DNA from: Trebouxia sp. TZW2008
Lineage: Eukaryota > Chlorophyta > Trebouxiophyceae > Trebouxiales > Trebouxiaceae
DNA length: 64,000 nt
Reading direction: 5' to 3'
Assembly (NCBI GenBank): GCA_002118135.1
Contig: BDIU01000008.1
Coordinates: forward strand, 186,001-250,000
Part shown: positions 1-11,170 of the stretch, piece after piece
Layout of the letters: each line of letters starts with the position of its first letter
Position numbering within the stretch: position 1 is the stretch's first letter
Translations under genes and position numbers: made by a program
The notes under the pieces: model-generated
The model's database searches: none
Seen by the model: only the letters and a program-made list of their open reading frames with translations
What the model was told of the DNA's origin: nothing

Positions 1-85
1 GTTCAAGCATTCTTGACCAAAGTATCCTGTGACCACGACACTACTGCAGCCAATGGGTTCTGATGGTACTGCTCTTCCTGTGCAG

Positions 86-2510
86 GGCGTTGACTTCTTC
101 TTCAGCAAACGCAGCCATGCACAGCGCTTTCTGGACTTCCTACAAGGTGTGGTGCCCATCAGATACCGCTCTGACAAGCAGCTGGTCAGCCACAACGAGC
201 AGAATGCCTCATACAACTACAAGTACACCTTTTCTGTGGAGATTGTGCCCATCTGCAAGGTATCAACAGTACTTTTTCCGGATGTTGCAACTAACGTCTT
301 GTGAGGGAGGTGAAATCTTGCTCAGAAATCTGCGGTCACAATGCAGTGTCTGGTATCTGACTTTGTTGTGAGCGCAACATATATGTCTCATTCCCAGATT
401 TGTAGCATCCATATACCATGTGCCAAGCTTGCGCTGTACTGCAGCGCCCATGTTGTAGCAGCAAACTATTTTGTCAGCATGGACTGCAATGATAGCAACT
501 TTTTTCTGTGACGCATCTACACCCTAACAGCACCTCTATGCAGCTCAAGGGACAGCACAACTATGCCAATGTGAATGCGTTCAACCACCGATGTGAACAA
601 CCGACTCTGCATCGGTTGTTGACCTCTGCTCTGCTACATTGCAGGATGACTTGATCTTCCTGCCTTCCAAGGTCTCAAGCTCTGTCGGTCACCTGGGTCC
701 TTTGGTATTGTGTACCCGTGCCATGAACACCCTACACTACATTGAGCCAAACACTTTGCGAGGCACTCAAGTTGAGGTGAGTTAGCCTGCAAATATGTAT
801 TTAGCAGTTGACAAGCACTGTCAGAGGCTTTGTTTGTTTGCTTTGCTTGCTTGCTGACTGCACACTTGCAGCACAGTCAAGACATGCTGCTGCGCAGCTC
901 ATCTAGTATGGTTTGCTACACAAACAGGGCGTCTGCATAGACAGCAAAAAAGCTGCAGCTGCATAGCCATCAACCTTATCAGCATTGCTAACAGCAAGCC
1001 AAGCGAAGCAGGTCTGATTGCTGAAAAGAGTGTTGTGTACAGGCACCTGTGTTTTGGAGGCAACCATACAAAGCCCTGCTGAACAGCCGGCATCTAGTAG
1101 AGTACATGATCCTAGACATCGAGCCAACAGGACAGACAGCAGCCAACGGCAAAATTGAGCTGGCAGATGCACAAGTTGCCAGGGTTGCAGACTTAGGCAG
1201 CAATGATACAACGTACCATGTCAGAACCCACTTGGGTCACCTGCTGAACCCTGGGGACACAGCACTGGGGTATGACATGACCAGGGCCAACTTTGTTGAT
1301 GACGAGTTGGAGAACTATGTGCAGAAGGGGCACTCCCTACCTGATGTTGTGCTGGTAAGCATTGACACATGAACTGAACGAATCTTTTAATCACAGGCAG
1401 TGACAAGTGAAGGAGATGTGGATGTTTGCAAAGATCAGTCCTCTGGAAGCGCTTGACTGGGATTGTCTTGATTGAGCGGCCAGCTTGCCTTTGAACCCCT
1501 ACTGTCAGCAATGCGCGCTGTTCAATGTATGCTGGCTGCCCCTTTGTGATCCTTTGTGGCTTCAGCCTCTGGGCAAATACGATGTGCAGCACATCTCTGA
1601 GTGTTTTCTGTGTGCCTGTCCAAATGCTGTGTAGTGTGCACAGCACTGTTTGCTAGGTGTCAACCTTGCTCCAAATTTGTGGAGCAGGGGTCAGATTTGA
1701 AATGACAATGAGGCTGGTGTTAATGTTTGCAGGTACGCAAGAGCTACGAGGAGAGGCGCAGAAAGCGGCAGGGCAAGGGACAGGGTCGCAGCTGGAAGCT
1801 CAAGCGCATGGCGATTGATAGCGATGACACCATGGTGCTGAAGAAGGGGCAACAGGCTCAGGCTGACAAGCGCCAGCAGGACCTGGAGAGGTTCATGCAG
1901 GTGTGCCTTCACATGTCTTCACCTTGTATTGTACTGTCAACGTCTGTTCCTTGCATTTTGATACCTTGTGTTCCAATGCCTTGTGTTTCCTGTTTGAAAC
2001 TGGTTCTCTAAAACTGTATGTCCTGCGTCATCTACTGTTTTGGCCTCCAGTTGGGTACTACCATAGTCAATGTAGATATTGCTGGTGAGGAACTGGCAAG
2101 TACTATGCTGGCTTCTTTCTCAGTGTCTCAAGTCTCAGAAGTTTCATTCCAAGCTTGTGTCTGTTGAGTACACCCTCAACATGGCCTGCTGTTGTGCCAA
2201 ATGGTGTTGCTGTGACTATATTCCAGACAAGCACTGAGTCATTTGCACCTATGCTCATCTCCTGTTGCCATTCCTTCAGGAATTGGAAGAGGATCCTGAG
2301 ATGCGCAGCAGAGTTGCGCTGTATAAGGACCCTGCACACAAGGCGGCGGCAGCGCAGAAGATGGACGCCATGACAGATGGTGATGATGATGAGGATGATC
2401 TGCCTGACATCCCGCTGGAGGAGCTGTTGGATGACATGAACGCACTGCAGCTTGAAGAAGGTGCACAGCACAGCACTGTTAGTGATGAAGACGAAGACAT
2501 GGAGGGATAG
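86..2510 (+). CDS. NMD3: 60S ribosomal export protein NMD3, C-terminal part (5' end outside window)
   Basis: NMD3 is the Crm1-dependent adaptor that carries nascent 60S ribosomal subunits from nucleus to cytoplasm. Five exons are visible: 86-259, 645-776, 1043-1354, 1733-1900 and 2280-2510, all in compatible phase 0, giving 338 residues. Conserved NMD3 strings are seen in order: GVDFFFSKRSHAQRFLDFLQ, then DKQLVSHNEQNASYNYKYTF, FSVEIVPICK, DDLIFLPSKV, LGPLVLCTRAMNTLHYIEP, SRHLVEYMILDIEP and RSYEERRRKRQGKG-like basic residues, ending in an acidic tail (LPDIPLEELLDD). Bases 1-85 read as the end of an intron closing at TGTGCAG. The N-terminal zinc-binding cysteines of the family must lie to the left. 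The last exon's tail is repeated downstream of the stop (see the 2438-2705 repeat). Family assignment is very secure; only the boundaries of the missing 5' exons are unknown. Confidence 0.93.
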
Positions 2511-2705
2511 CTTCTCAATCTGGCGATGGCACCAGCTACACCAGCTGAACGCACTGCAGCTTGAGGAAGCCGCACAGCATAGCAATTTCAGTGATGAAGA
2601 TGAAGAGATGGAAGGATAGCTTCAGAACTGCACATGCACTGCAGCTTCAGAAAGGCGCTCAGCATAGTCCCTGTCAGTGACAAAGACAAGAAAACAGAGG
2701 TTTAG
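2438..2705 (+). repeat. Triple tandem copy of the NMD3 terminal-exon tail
   Basis: The last ~75 bases of the NMD3 coding exon, including the stop codon and the following TAGCTTC, occur three times: 2438-2512 (in the gene), 2547-2619 (about 85% alike, still ending GGATAGCTTC) and about 2633-2705 (more decayed). Spacing is about 109 and 86 bp. The extra copies lie in the 3' UTR or just beyond it. This is the same kind of exon-edge duplication seen at introns elsewhere in the window, here without a splice site. Confidence 0.85.
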
Positions 2706-3525
2706 CTTCGGCAGAGTCTGATGCTATGCTACAAGGTGCAGCAGCAACTCTTTCTGGGACACTGTGCCAGCAAACAAGCTGTCTGCTTTTTGGGCAGTTG
2801 TCACATTATGAGCAGACTTGGTTAGGCATAGGTGAACTGTGAGCTTTCAAAGCCTTTCATGTGTGAGTGTTAGCAGCAGCTGTAGCTCTCTGGAACAGTA
2901 CCAGTGGTACTGCTGACATCGAAGGCAGGCTTGTCTTTCAGGGCACTGCAGCGTGCAAAGATGTCATCACCGCAACAGGTAGACACATCGTCCCAGCCAC
3001 TGTGTTTGCATCTTTGTTTTGGTTCACAACAGCCAGCGGTGCCCTGCTAGTTGCATTGCAGCATTGACATCATCAGCGTTTTGAAATTGAGGCATCTGCA
3101 AAGTGTTTGCTCAAGGGCTGATATGCATTTCTTGGCGCAAGGGCTGCAGCGTTTATGCAACTGGTTCTTTGGCCACTTAATCATTACATTTTCTAATAGG
3201 ACGATATATGTGCAGCAGCATGAATGTCAAACAACAAGCTGCAACAAGACTAGCACTTCAAGGCCGAGCTGCTGAATGAATGTTGCGTGTTTGTTGACTG
3301 GCAAGCGCATCTTATTGCCCCACTTCCTTGATTTCTATTCTCTGTACTATTGCAGTGTTTCTGCAGACCACATTCTGTCAGACACTCAGAGCCCAATTGC
3401 CCATCAGTAGAAGGGAATCTGGCCAATCATTTCGTGCGCCATTGCTTGAATGGCCGTCGGTTCGGTCAAACCCGAGCTTCAAAGCCTGAGAAGTGCACCT
3501 GGTGCCGCGCTGTGTGCGCGCGACG
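2706..3525. other. Intergenic region between NMD3 and the translocator
   Basis: I see no gene here. The stretch carries the NMD3 3' UTR remains and, from about 3420, a CpG-richer segment that should hold the promoter and 5' UTR of the translocator gene. No TATA box stands out. ORFs in it are short and have no recognisable content. Confidence 0.5.
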
Positions 3526-6467
3526 ATGGCGTTTGCGATGGGGCTGCAGGCACCCTGCCAGACTAGACTGCAAGGGCAAGTGCGTCAGCCATACAAGCCG
3601 CGCCTTCAGGCTCGCCTGCGCTGTCATCAAGTCAACGCCGCATGCTCGGCGTCTGTACGGAAGAATGTAATACGAGATTCGATACCATTGCGGAGCAGAG
3701 CGCCTCAGATAGCGAGACAGAGAAGCAAATCCGTTATTGTAGCTAGTGCCGCAGCGTCGGGAGCTGCAGGTAACGATCTTTGCTTTCGACACAACACCGA
3801 CGTCGCCACCGACAAGGGCTCATCGGTGTCACTGCAATGCCGATGCTGCAGTGCCTGCTGCCGAACCAAAGAAAGAGAGTCCTATTATACTCGGGCTCCT
3901 GTTTGCGGGATGGTACGGTTTCAACACATTCTTCAATATGTAAGGCGAAATTTTCCTATCTGCTGACAAGCGTTTTGATTGTATTCTCTATACAAATATG
4001 ACAATTGTGCAGATACAACAAGCAAGTGCTGAAGGTCTTTCCCTACCCCATCACCTGTACAACAGTTCAGGTACTTCATCAACAGCTTGCACAGCTTAGC
4101 TAGTTCAGCTCATGTGCTTGAGCGTACAGCAGAAACAGAGCGCAAACCATTTAGCGGTATCTGCAGCTGGTACTCAAGCTGCTGACCTTGTGCCGTGCAG
4201 TTTGCTGTGGGGTCCCTGTTTGCTATCTTTATGTGGACTGTCGGTCTCTTGAAAAAGCCAGAATTCTCACAGGACATGGTAGGCTCCTAATCTGGAATGC
4301 AGTTTTTAAATCATCATCCTAAATTTAGTAGCGATTGATCTTGTGAATACATTTAGAACTTAAAACGTTGAGACATGACATGCAGGCAAAGAGTATCTCA
4401 CCCCTGGCGGGTGTGCATACACTGGGCAATCTTCTGACAAATGTCAGTCTTGGGAAAGTTGCTGTCTCCTTCACACACACAATCAAGGTACATCAAGCAG
4501 CACAGCCAACATGCTGGTCATTATCCCACAACACGACATGCATGCATGCATGCGTGTGGAATGTGCTTTCCTTGCCACAGTTTGCATATTGCACATCACT
4601 GTGCAATGTCAAAGCCAAGTGGCAGGTCTACCTTCGCGCTGTGCCTGCACATGTGGCCATCTTGATGACTTGTGTTCGACTACGTTGCACGTTTATAGCC
4701 CTTCATTGCCCTTGCTTCTTGACATTGTCTGTATGACCCCCTGCTAAGACAGGAAAACAACGTGACGTGACGTGACGTGATGTGATGTGATGTGATGTAC
4801 AACAGACACTGTTAATGCACTGCTGGCAGGCGCTTGAACCTTTCTTCAGTGTTGCTTTGTCGGCTGCTTTCCTTGGAGACACCCCCAGCCTGGCTGTTGT
4901 GCTATCGCTGTTCCCCATAGTGGGAGGTGTGGCAGTGGCGTCCCTCACAGAAGCCACCTTCAACTGGCCAGGCTTCCTGGCAGCTATGGGCTCGAACATC
5001 ACCTTTCAGTCTAGGAATGTGCTGTCAAAGAAGTTCATGGGCAAGGACACAAAGGTACTGCAGCCTCCCTTTGCACCGTGTGGCTTCTTGTATGAATTGT
5101 TAGCTTGGTGCTCTGGTTCATGCTGATGCAGCAGCACCGTCTGCATACTTGTGGCCAAGGGGGCACAGCACAACTGATGGCGCATATATCGCTTGTCTTG
5201 TCAGATCATGCAGTTTTCTGTGGGATCGTCTACCGACTGCATACTGGCTAATGAGCTGATGTGCTCCTTGCAGCGATCATGTCATTCACAGTCCGCTGCA
5301 AATCTGTCGCGGGAATGATTGTGCCAAAATTTGATGCGCCACTCTTTGTGCCCAGGCAAACTACTTCAATGCAGACAGAGCCAAGTAAAGCTGCTCGTCA
5401 TGCTGATGGGCACTTGTTAGTGCCGTATGGAACAAAATGTGACAGATGCAAGATGAAAGCATTTTCTTTCATCCAGTGCCAAGCTGCTGAATCAGGGCTG
5501 GCAAGCAGCACAGAGGACAACAGCCTGTGCAATCAGATGTCAGGCAGAGACTGATGAAACACTTGTGCTGCAGGGCGCAAAGCGATTGGACAACATCAAC
5601 CTGTTCAGCATCATTACCATCATGTCCTTCTTCATCTTGGCGCCAGTTACCTTGCTGACAGAAGGCGTCAAGTTCACGCCGTCAGCCATGCAGAATATGG
5701 GCATCCTGAACAGCTCAGAGGTCATCAAGAAGACATTACTGGCTGGCGTTTGCTTTCATGCTTACCAACAGGTAAGCACTGTCAAAAGTCTGTTGCAAAT
5801 TTCCTACACCCAAGCAAAACACACAGAATTGAGCTTGCCCTACTCAGCAAAATCATGTTGTATGCATGCTGCTTGTGTTGGCTCACCTCAGGGATCTACT
5901 TGCAGTACTTCAACACCCAGAAAGTCTGCAAGCCTATGTTATCCGGATTTCGAAGCCTTGACTGCTTGATGAATTGGATTGCGCCATTGATGCTGCGTGT
6001 CTGGCTGCTGACCGACATATTTGAGTCGCAGGTGTCTTACATGATCTTGCAGCGAGTCACTCCTGTCACACACTCAGTCGGCAATTGCCTGAAGAGGGTT
6101 ATTGTCATCGTTGCCTCAGTCATCGTCTTCCAGAATCCCATGTCACAGAAGAACATGATAGGTAAGTGCTGCCATGCATACTGATTGCTATCTGTAATGC
6201 CCAAGTGCATGGCATGCCATCAAAGCTACATGCATCAAATGCTTTTGCCAGAAGCACGCTCACACTTTACCTGGTGTCTCCCTTGCAGCAGCTGCTGCAA
6301 TAGTCCTTGCCCCATCGCTATGCTCCTGCAAGCCGTTCAAGTGCATTGCCTAGCATCATCTGTGCCAACCTGTACTTTTGTGACGCGCAGGCACTAGCAT
6401 ATCTCTGGCTGGTGTATTCATTTACAGTCAGGTCAAGCGAATGTCTGGCAAGAAGAAGGCTGCTTGA
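3526..6467 (+). CDS. PPT: Plastid phosphoenolpyruvate/phosphate translocator (PPT type)
   Basis: This is an inner-envelope antiporter of the plastidic phosphate translocator family (drug/metabolite transporter fold) that exchanges PEP for phosphate. There are nine exons: 3526-3769, 3852-3939, 4013-4070, 4201-4278, 4386-4487, 4830-5054, 5574-5771, 6032-6161 and 6391-6467. All phases agree, giving 399 residues. The first ~80 residues are Arg/Ala/Ser-rich and lack acids, as a chloroplast transit peptide should. Then come [76 protein letters not shown] and [13 protein letters not shown]. The NKQ and [12 protein letters not shown] signatures point to PPT rather than TPT or GPT. The protein ends in a Lys-rich tail (SGKKKAA). 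Start: first ATG of the transit-peptide ORF, in a CpG-rich context. Substrate specificity is inferred from family resemblance. Confidence 0.9.
4761..4800 (+). repeat. Pentanucleotide microsatellite in a translocator intron
   Basis: About eight head-to-tail copies of CGTGA, drifting to TGTGA in the second half, lie 30 bp before the acceptor of translocator exon 6. It is simple sequence, with no coding role. Confidence 0.9.
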
Positions 6468-7366
6468 ACAGCGCAAAGTGTCTCCCTGAGTAGATGGGCA
6501 CAAGCCATAAGTCTTCGTCAAGTCAGAAGCTCTGTACCTTGAGGGATGTGAGACAAAAGAGTTGCAGTTTGAAGCAATGAGCGTGTGAGAGTGAGACTGA
6601 AAGACCACAATATCATATGTCAGCCACTTTGTCCTGCTGGCATTCCATGCCTGGTGTTCTTCTGTCCTGTTGTGGTGTATACTGTGTTTCAGCTGCTTTG
6701 TGTAGGAGTAGGATTGCTAGATCTGTGCATTATGAGTTGACACCTTGAAGTTGACCCTGCTTCAGGTTGTCAAGCTTGCTGTTGACCCCATTTGCAAGCG
6801 TACAGTAGATCCTAGTCAGTGTAACACGACAGAGATGTAATGCCGGTATGTTTCTTTACCAAGCGGGCAGCAGCGTGCAATCAAGTGGATGAGGTACAGC
6901 CTGCAACACAAGACAAAGCAATGATTGTTGTATATATCTCTACTTACTAAGTACTACAATGCCACTGAAATGGCCCATCGCCCTCCAGGTAGCGTGAACA
7001 GACCTCCGACAAGCCTATACAGAAGTGCAGACAACTGAAAGGCAAGGACAGCAGCCTATCATGCTAGCATCACCTTCTTTGACAGCACTTTCGCTGACAG
7101 ACAAGGCTCATGAGGAACCGTAACTACGCCAAATAGCGTCCAGTAACCTCATCGAAACCTGAAGCGCAGCCAGGTCAGGCAGTTGTCGATAGGTTGAGCG
7201 CTCCTCCACCGCAAACTGCGGTCCCGCATATCGTGAATTGATTCACTTATTATACAGGCTGTGACGCTAATCTGTGCAACTTGTTTCACTCGATATAACA
7301 GCAACTGTCAGCTGCTGATCACTCCCATAAGCTTTTTCACATCTAGGCAACGTAAGAGCTCATGAG
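6468..7366. other. Translocator 3' UTR and intergenic region
   Basis: I see no gene here. The 3' UTR of the translocator probably runs to the TGTAA signals near 6820 and 6836. The stretch 7080-7260 is richer in CpG and probably holds the promoter of the next gene. Confidence 0.5.
6836..6840 (+). terminator. Probable poly(A) signal of the translocator gene
   Basis: TGTAA, the consensus chlorophyte polyadenylation signal, lies about 370 bp past the stop. Another TGTAA lies 16 bp earlier. Which one is used cannot be read from sequence. Confidence 0.45.
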
Positions 7367-9578
7367 ATGAATTTGGAAAGCCAGAACCTGTTTGCAGCTC
7401 TTGACACCAAAAAGAAAAAGAAAATAAAGTCTTCAAAGGATCACGACAAGAAGAAAAAGCAACCAGACAAAGCCGAAAGAGCAGCTGAGCTAGACAGGGC
7501 TGTCTTCTCTCAGCCTGCCCCAACCACTACAAACTGGGCCGACGAGGACGAGTTTGATGAGTTTGACCAGGACCTTGGACCGTTGCCGGAAAGCTGGGCT
7601 CAGGTCGGCAGGACAGCCCCATACTTACTGAATCCCGGCAATCGCTGTCAGCAGTGAGCTGTCTAGACAGCAAAGCTTGCATGTGCAGGCACACAATAGT
7701 CACGCAGCAGCAGCGGAGGAGGAGACTGCAGAAAGCGACGAGGTGCTTGTCAGCTGTTGTTTTGACAGGCTCCCCACAAACTTGCTCTCTCACTGCAGCA
7801 CCGGAGTGACACTTCATGTCTACAGGAAGTAGACCAGCAAGCCATTGAGGAGGCACTTGGGATTGAGCTAGGCAAAGATGATGAGGAGGAGGAGGAAGAG
7901 GAAGAGCATGAAGGTGAGATCCATCATAGCAGACAGCTGCCTCACATCAAGGCAAAGCTTGTAATGGTCGTGTGGTTGCATCATGCTGTGTGTGAATGCA
8001 GATGAGCGCTCTGAACAAGAAGAGCGAGCTACAACTAGTGCTGATGATGAGGCGAGCAAGAAAAATGCAACTGAGCAGCAGAAGCAGCTCTCCAAAAAGG
8101 TGTGCACCACTTGCTTGCACAAGCAAACAGCGCTGTCTTGTATTTCATGTCTTTCATCACCACGTGGAGGGTGATTACTTAGTCATAGTGCACTACAATG
8201 GCGCAGGCTCAATGCAATGCATTTTCATGTTGTCACATTTTGTTACAGCCAGAGTAACAAGCTGCAAGTGTTGTGACAGAGTGTGACACAGCCGTCGGCA
8301 GTTCCAACCTCTAGCACTTGCAGTCAAGCAGGGTCTTTGCCCGAGGTGTAAATGCAGTCAAGCAGCGTTCACATGCATGCTCTACTTGTACAAATGCTTC
8401 ACAAGATCAAAAGAAGAAGAAGCTGGATCAGTCAAATGTCAACTGCATCATGCCTGTTGACAGGAGCAAAAGAAGAAGGAGCTTGATGAGTTGAATGCCA
8501 TGTTGGCGGAGATGGGTGTGGCGCCCAAAGAATCTGATGCTGAAGGTGATGGCACAGCACCAGCTGGCAAGAAGAAAAAGAAGAAAGACAAAGCAAACAA
8601 GGACTCTGCTCCTGCTGTGAATGGTCACGGTGCTGCGCCTACAGAAGAGCCTGCAAAGCCTGCTGAGGACACCACAGATGGGGAACAGCAAGAGCCTATA
8701 GAGGTAAGTGCTTGCAAGTATCAGCTTCTTTTCTGGCAAAAGCGTGTGCAGTTCTGTTGGCTATAGAGCATACCAAGCTGCTCACACCACTTCTGCATAT
8801 CCTGCTCTGCATAGCTCTGAAGCTTACTTCTCACCATTGCTGATTGTCCTGTCATGCCTCTGAACTGCTGTTCAGAGACATGGTTGCCATTGTGTCAGAA
8901 AATGGCTTTTGCGCAATGCTACACTGCTGGACCTGGTCTTGGTGTTGCTTTCATGCACAACATCTTGTAAGCAGATCATCTTGACAGCTGTGTCAGCTTG
9001 CACTGCATGTGTGCAATCCATGCATGTCAAAGTTATGCAGTGCCAGGCGAATTGTGTGGATCTGCACAGTTAGTCAACATGATCTTTTGGCTACTCCTTT
9101 GTCGCATGGTTTGCAGCCTTTACCCTTAGATTCTGGTAACGCAGGGGGGGTTCAAGAAGGTGCCACCCAAGGTGAAGAAGCCAGCAGCCAAGAAGACTTC
9201 TGCAGCAATTGCAGCAGCTGCTGCCGCTGAGGCAAAGGCACGAGCTAGCAAAAAGGGCAAAACAAAGGACAAGTCCACATTCAACCAGGTAACTTGGTGC
9301 CATCACCACAATTGCCTGGCACTGTGTCAGCTCTCGTGCGCATGCTATGCATCTGTAACAGACTAGGCTTTGTTCTGGTGAGTGTGCGCATCAGCTCAAG
9401 TCACAGACACACCAGAAGTGTTGTCTTATCTGATGGACTGATTCGCAGCTATGCGCGATCTAACCTGAGCATGTGAATTGAGCTGATACGCACACTCATT
9501 AGGACAGAGCCCAGTCTGTTACAGCATCAGAAAGGTTGCTCGCATCTCTGCTTTCTTGGCATCTTGCAGCTGCTTTAA
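7367..9578 (+). CDS. Lysine/glutamate-rich conserved-looking protein, function unknown
   Basis: I do not recognise this family. Seven exons fit with consistent phase: 7367-7603, 7689-7742, 7826-7913, 8002-8099, 8464-8703, 9145-9288 and a tiny terminal exon 9570-9578, giving 289 residues. Visible features are a basic N-terminal KKKKKIKSS block followed by an acidic run (WADEDEFDEFDQDLGPLPESW), an EQQAIEEALGIEL-like helix after an alanine/glutamate stretch, a poly-Glu run, KELDELNAMLAEMGV (likely coiled coil or helix) and a C-terminal Lys/Ala tail (GGFKKVPPKVKKPAAKK). There is no signal peptide or membrane segment. The highly charged composition suggests a nuclear or nucleolar protein, but that is inference. 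The last exon codes only two residues before TAA; the true end could be the read-through of exon 6 instead. Confidence 0.65.
8404..8440 (+). repeat. Acceptor-side echo of exon 5 of the lysine-rich gene
   Basis: GATCAAAAGAAGAAGAAGCT and the bases after it match the first ~36 bases of the real exon at 8464 (GAGCAAAAGAAGAAGGAGCT) with few changes. It lies 60 bp upstream, within the intron. Confidence 0.7.
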
Positions 9579-11170
9579 ACACAAATGATCATGTGGTCAA
9601 GCTTTCACAACACTGTGGCTCAGGACAGCCTCTCTGAATTGCGGGATTTTATTGGCTGTGACTTGGACTATGACCAGCTGCTTGCTTTGCTCGCAGCTCC
9701 ACAAGTGCTCAAAGCCGACAGCTGCTCAAAGTCCCGTTGTCACTGCCAACAAGACTCCCATGATTCAGACAGGCTGTCAGAATCAGAGCTGTCACACATT
9801 GCTGACAACAGTCTTTTTGTCGCCATATAGCGCTATCGGTATAGGTGTTGAAGTTCTTGGTCTTGGTTAAGCTAATCCTGCAAGAAAAGGGATCTGCTTG
9901 ATGTTCCATCCTGAACTTGATAGATTGAATGGCTGCCTTTCTTGCGCTCTACAGATGCTATGCATTCTATTCTACTGCAAATGACGTTTGACTCAGCTGA
10001 GCGCTGCTTGCAGGCTCCCACACGGTAGTTATCATATCAGCTTGAGCCCCCCTTGGCACAGCTTCCACCCCAGCTGGAAGAGCATGTTGCGTGTGCTCAC
10101 TCAGACTGCAGCTGCTCTTCAGGCACCTGCCTCACTCCATGCATTTGAAAGTTCTGAGTGCAAAGGAGCTGCTGTTCAGGCAATGCTGCCACTTTATGTA
10201 AACCACCATCACTCTGTTACTGTACTTCCTGGTCATCATGATTGCCGAATAACTTTTGGCTCGCCAGTGAAAGGTGTTATTGCATATGCCTTGGTGTTGC
10301 AAGCTTGAGATACACACAGATTTGGTTGGTACTGTTTCAGCTTGTGCTTGTTCTGCGCTTGTGTCTACAGCAAACGGTCGTCCTCACTGACGCTGCTCAC
10401 AGCTACGGCCATGCTGTCTGAGCCAGTATTGACACCCAGCAGCAGTACCGAGCGCGACTCTTTCAAAGTTTGGTGAGATCGCTCACTATCGTCTTCTCCC
10501 CTAATCAGGTAACAGCTCATCAATTTTGTGCCCCAGCACTGACACCATTGTTGCCACCTAAGCAGCTTCCAAGAAAAACTTCATCAGGGAAAGTTCACTA
10601 CAGCCAAAGCCGTGTCGCATCAGCTGAAGGCATCTGGCCCACCACGTCATGTCAGAGCTTTTGCATGTGCTGATCGTACGTGCCATTTAATGATGCCATG
10701 ACCGCCAATTCAAGGCAAATCACAACGGAATTCTTCTCTTTCTTCAGCATCAATTGGAAGCATCAAATGCGTCAACCCTGCTAAGGTCATAAGCGCGTGC
10801 TATGAGTCAACCTGACCAGATCAAAGGAGCTGGCAGCATCAGGCAGGTGTCTGAAACGAGCGTGCGGACAGAAGCAACACACACCACAGCATAGCCTGAA
10901 TCAGATGCTGATCCTGTCTCAGCCGTATGTCTACAGCTGAACGGGGAAGCGGCAGCTGAAGACGCCTTGTCTCCAGCGTGCTGGACCTACACCGGACACT
11001 GCTGCTGCTGTCAGCGACCGCCATGCTTGGCGGGCCTTGCGTCCGTGGGATCAGAGCAGCAGACGCCTGAGCCACTGCGCGAGACGTTCTGAGGCCCTTT
11101 CTGCCACAGCAGCGGCTCATTGTCAGTCTCAACGAGGACCACTTCGCAAGGGAACCCTCGTACACCCGGT
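9579..11170. other. Intergenic region upstream of AP2 factor A
   Basis: I see no confident gene. From about 10850 the sequence becomes CpG-rich, unlike the TG/CA-rich surroundings, and this continues into AP2-A exon 1; it marks the likely promoter. An ATG at 10802 opens a 15-codon reading frame ending at a possible GTGTCT donor, so an alternative upstream first exon is possible. Confidence 0.45.

Noticed and set aside
4511..4561. Short ATGCATGC-rich palindromes (also near 23880 and 63030)
   Set aside because: Alternating CATG/TGCA runs are common throughout the introns here and show no consistent position relative to genes.
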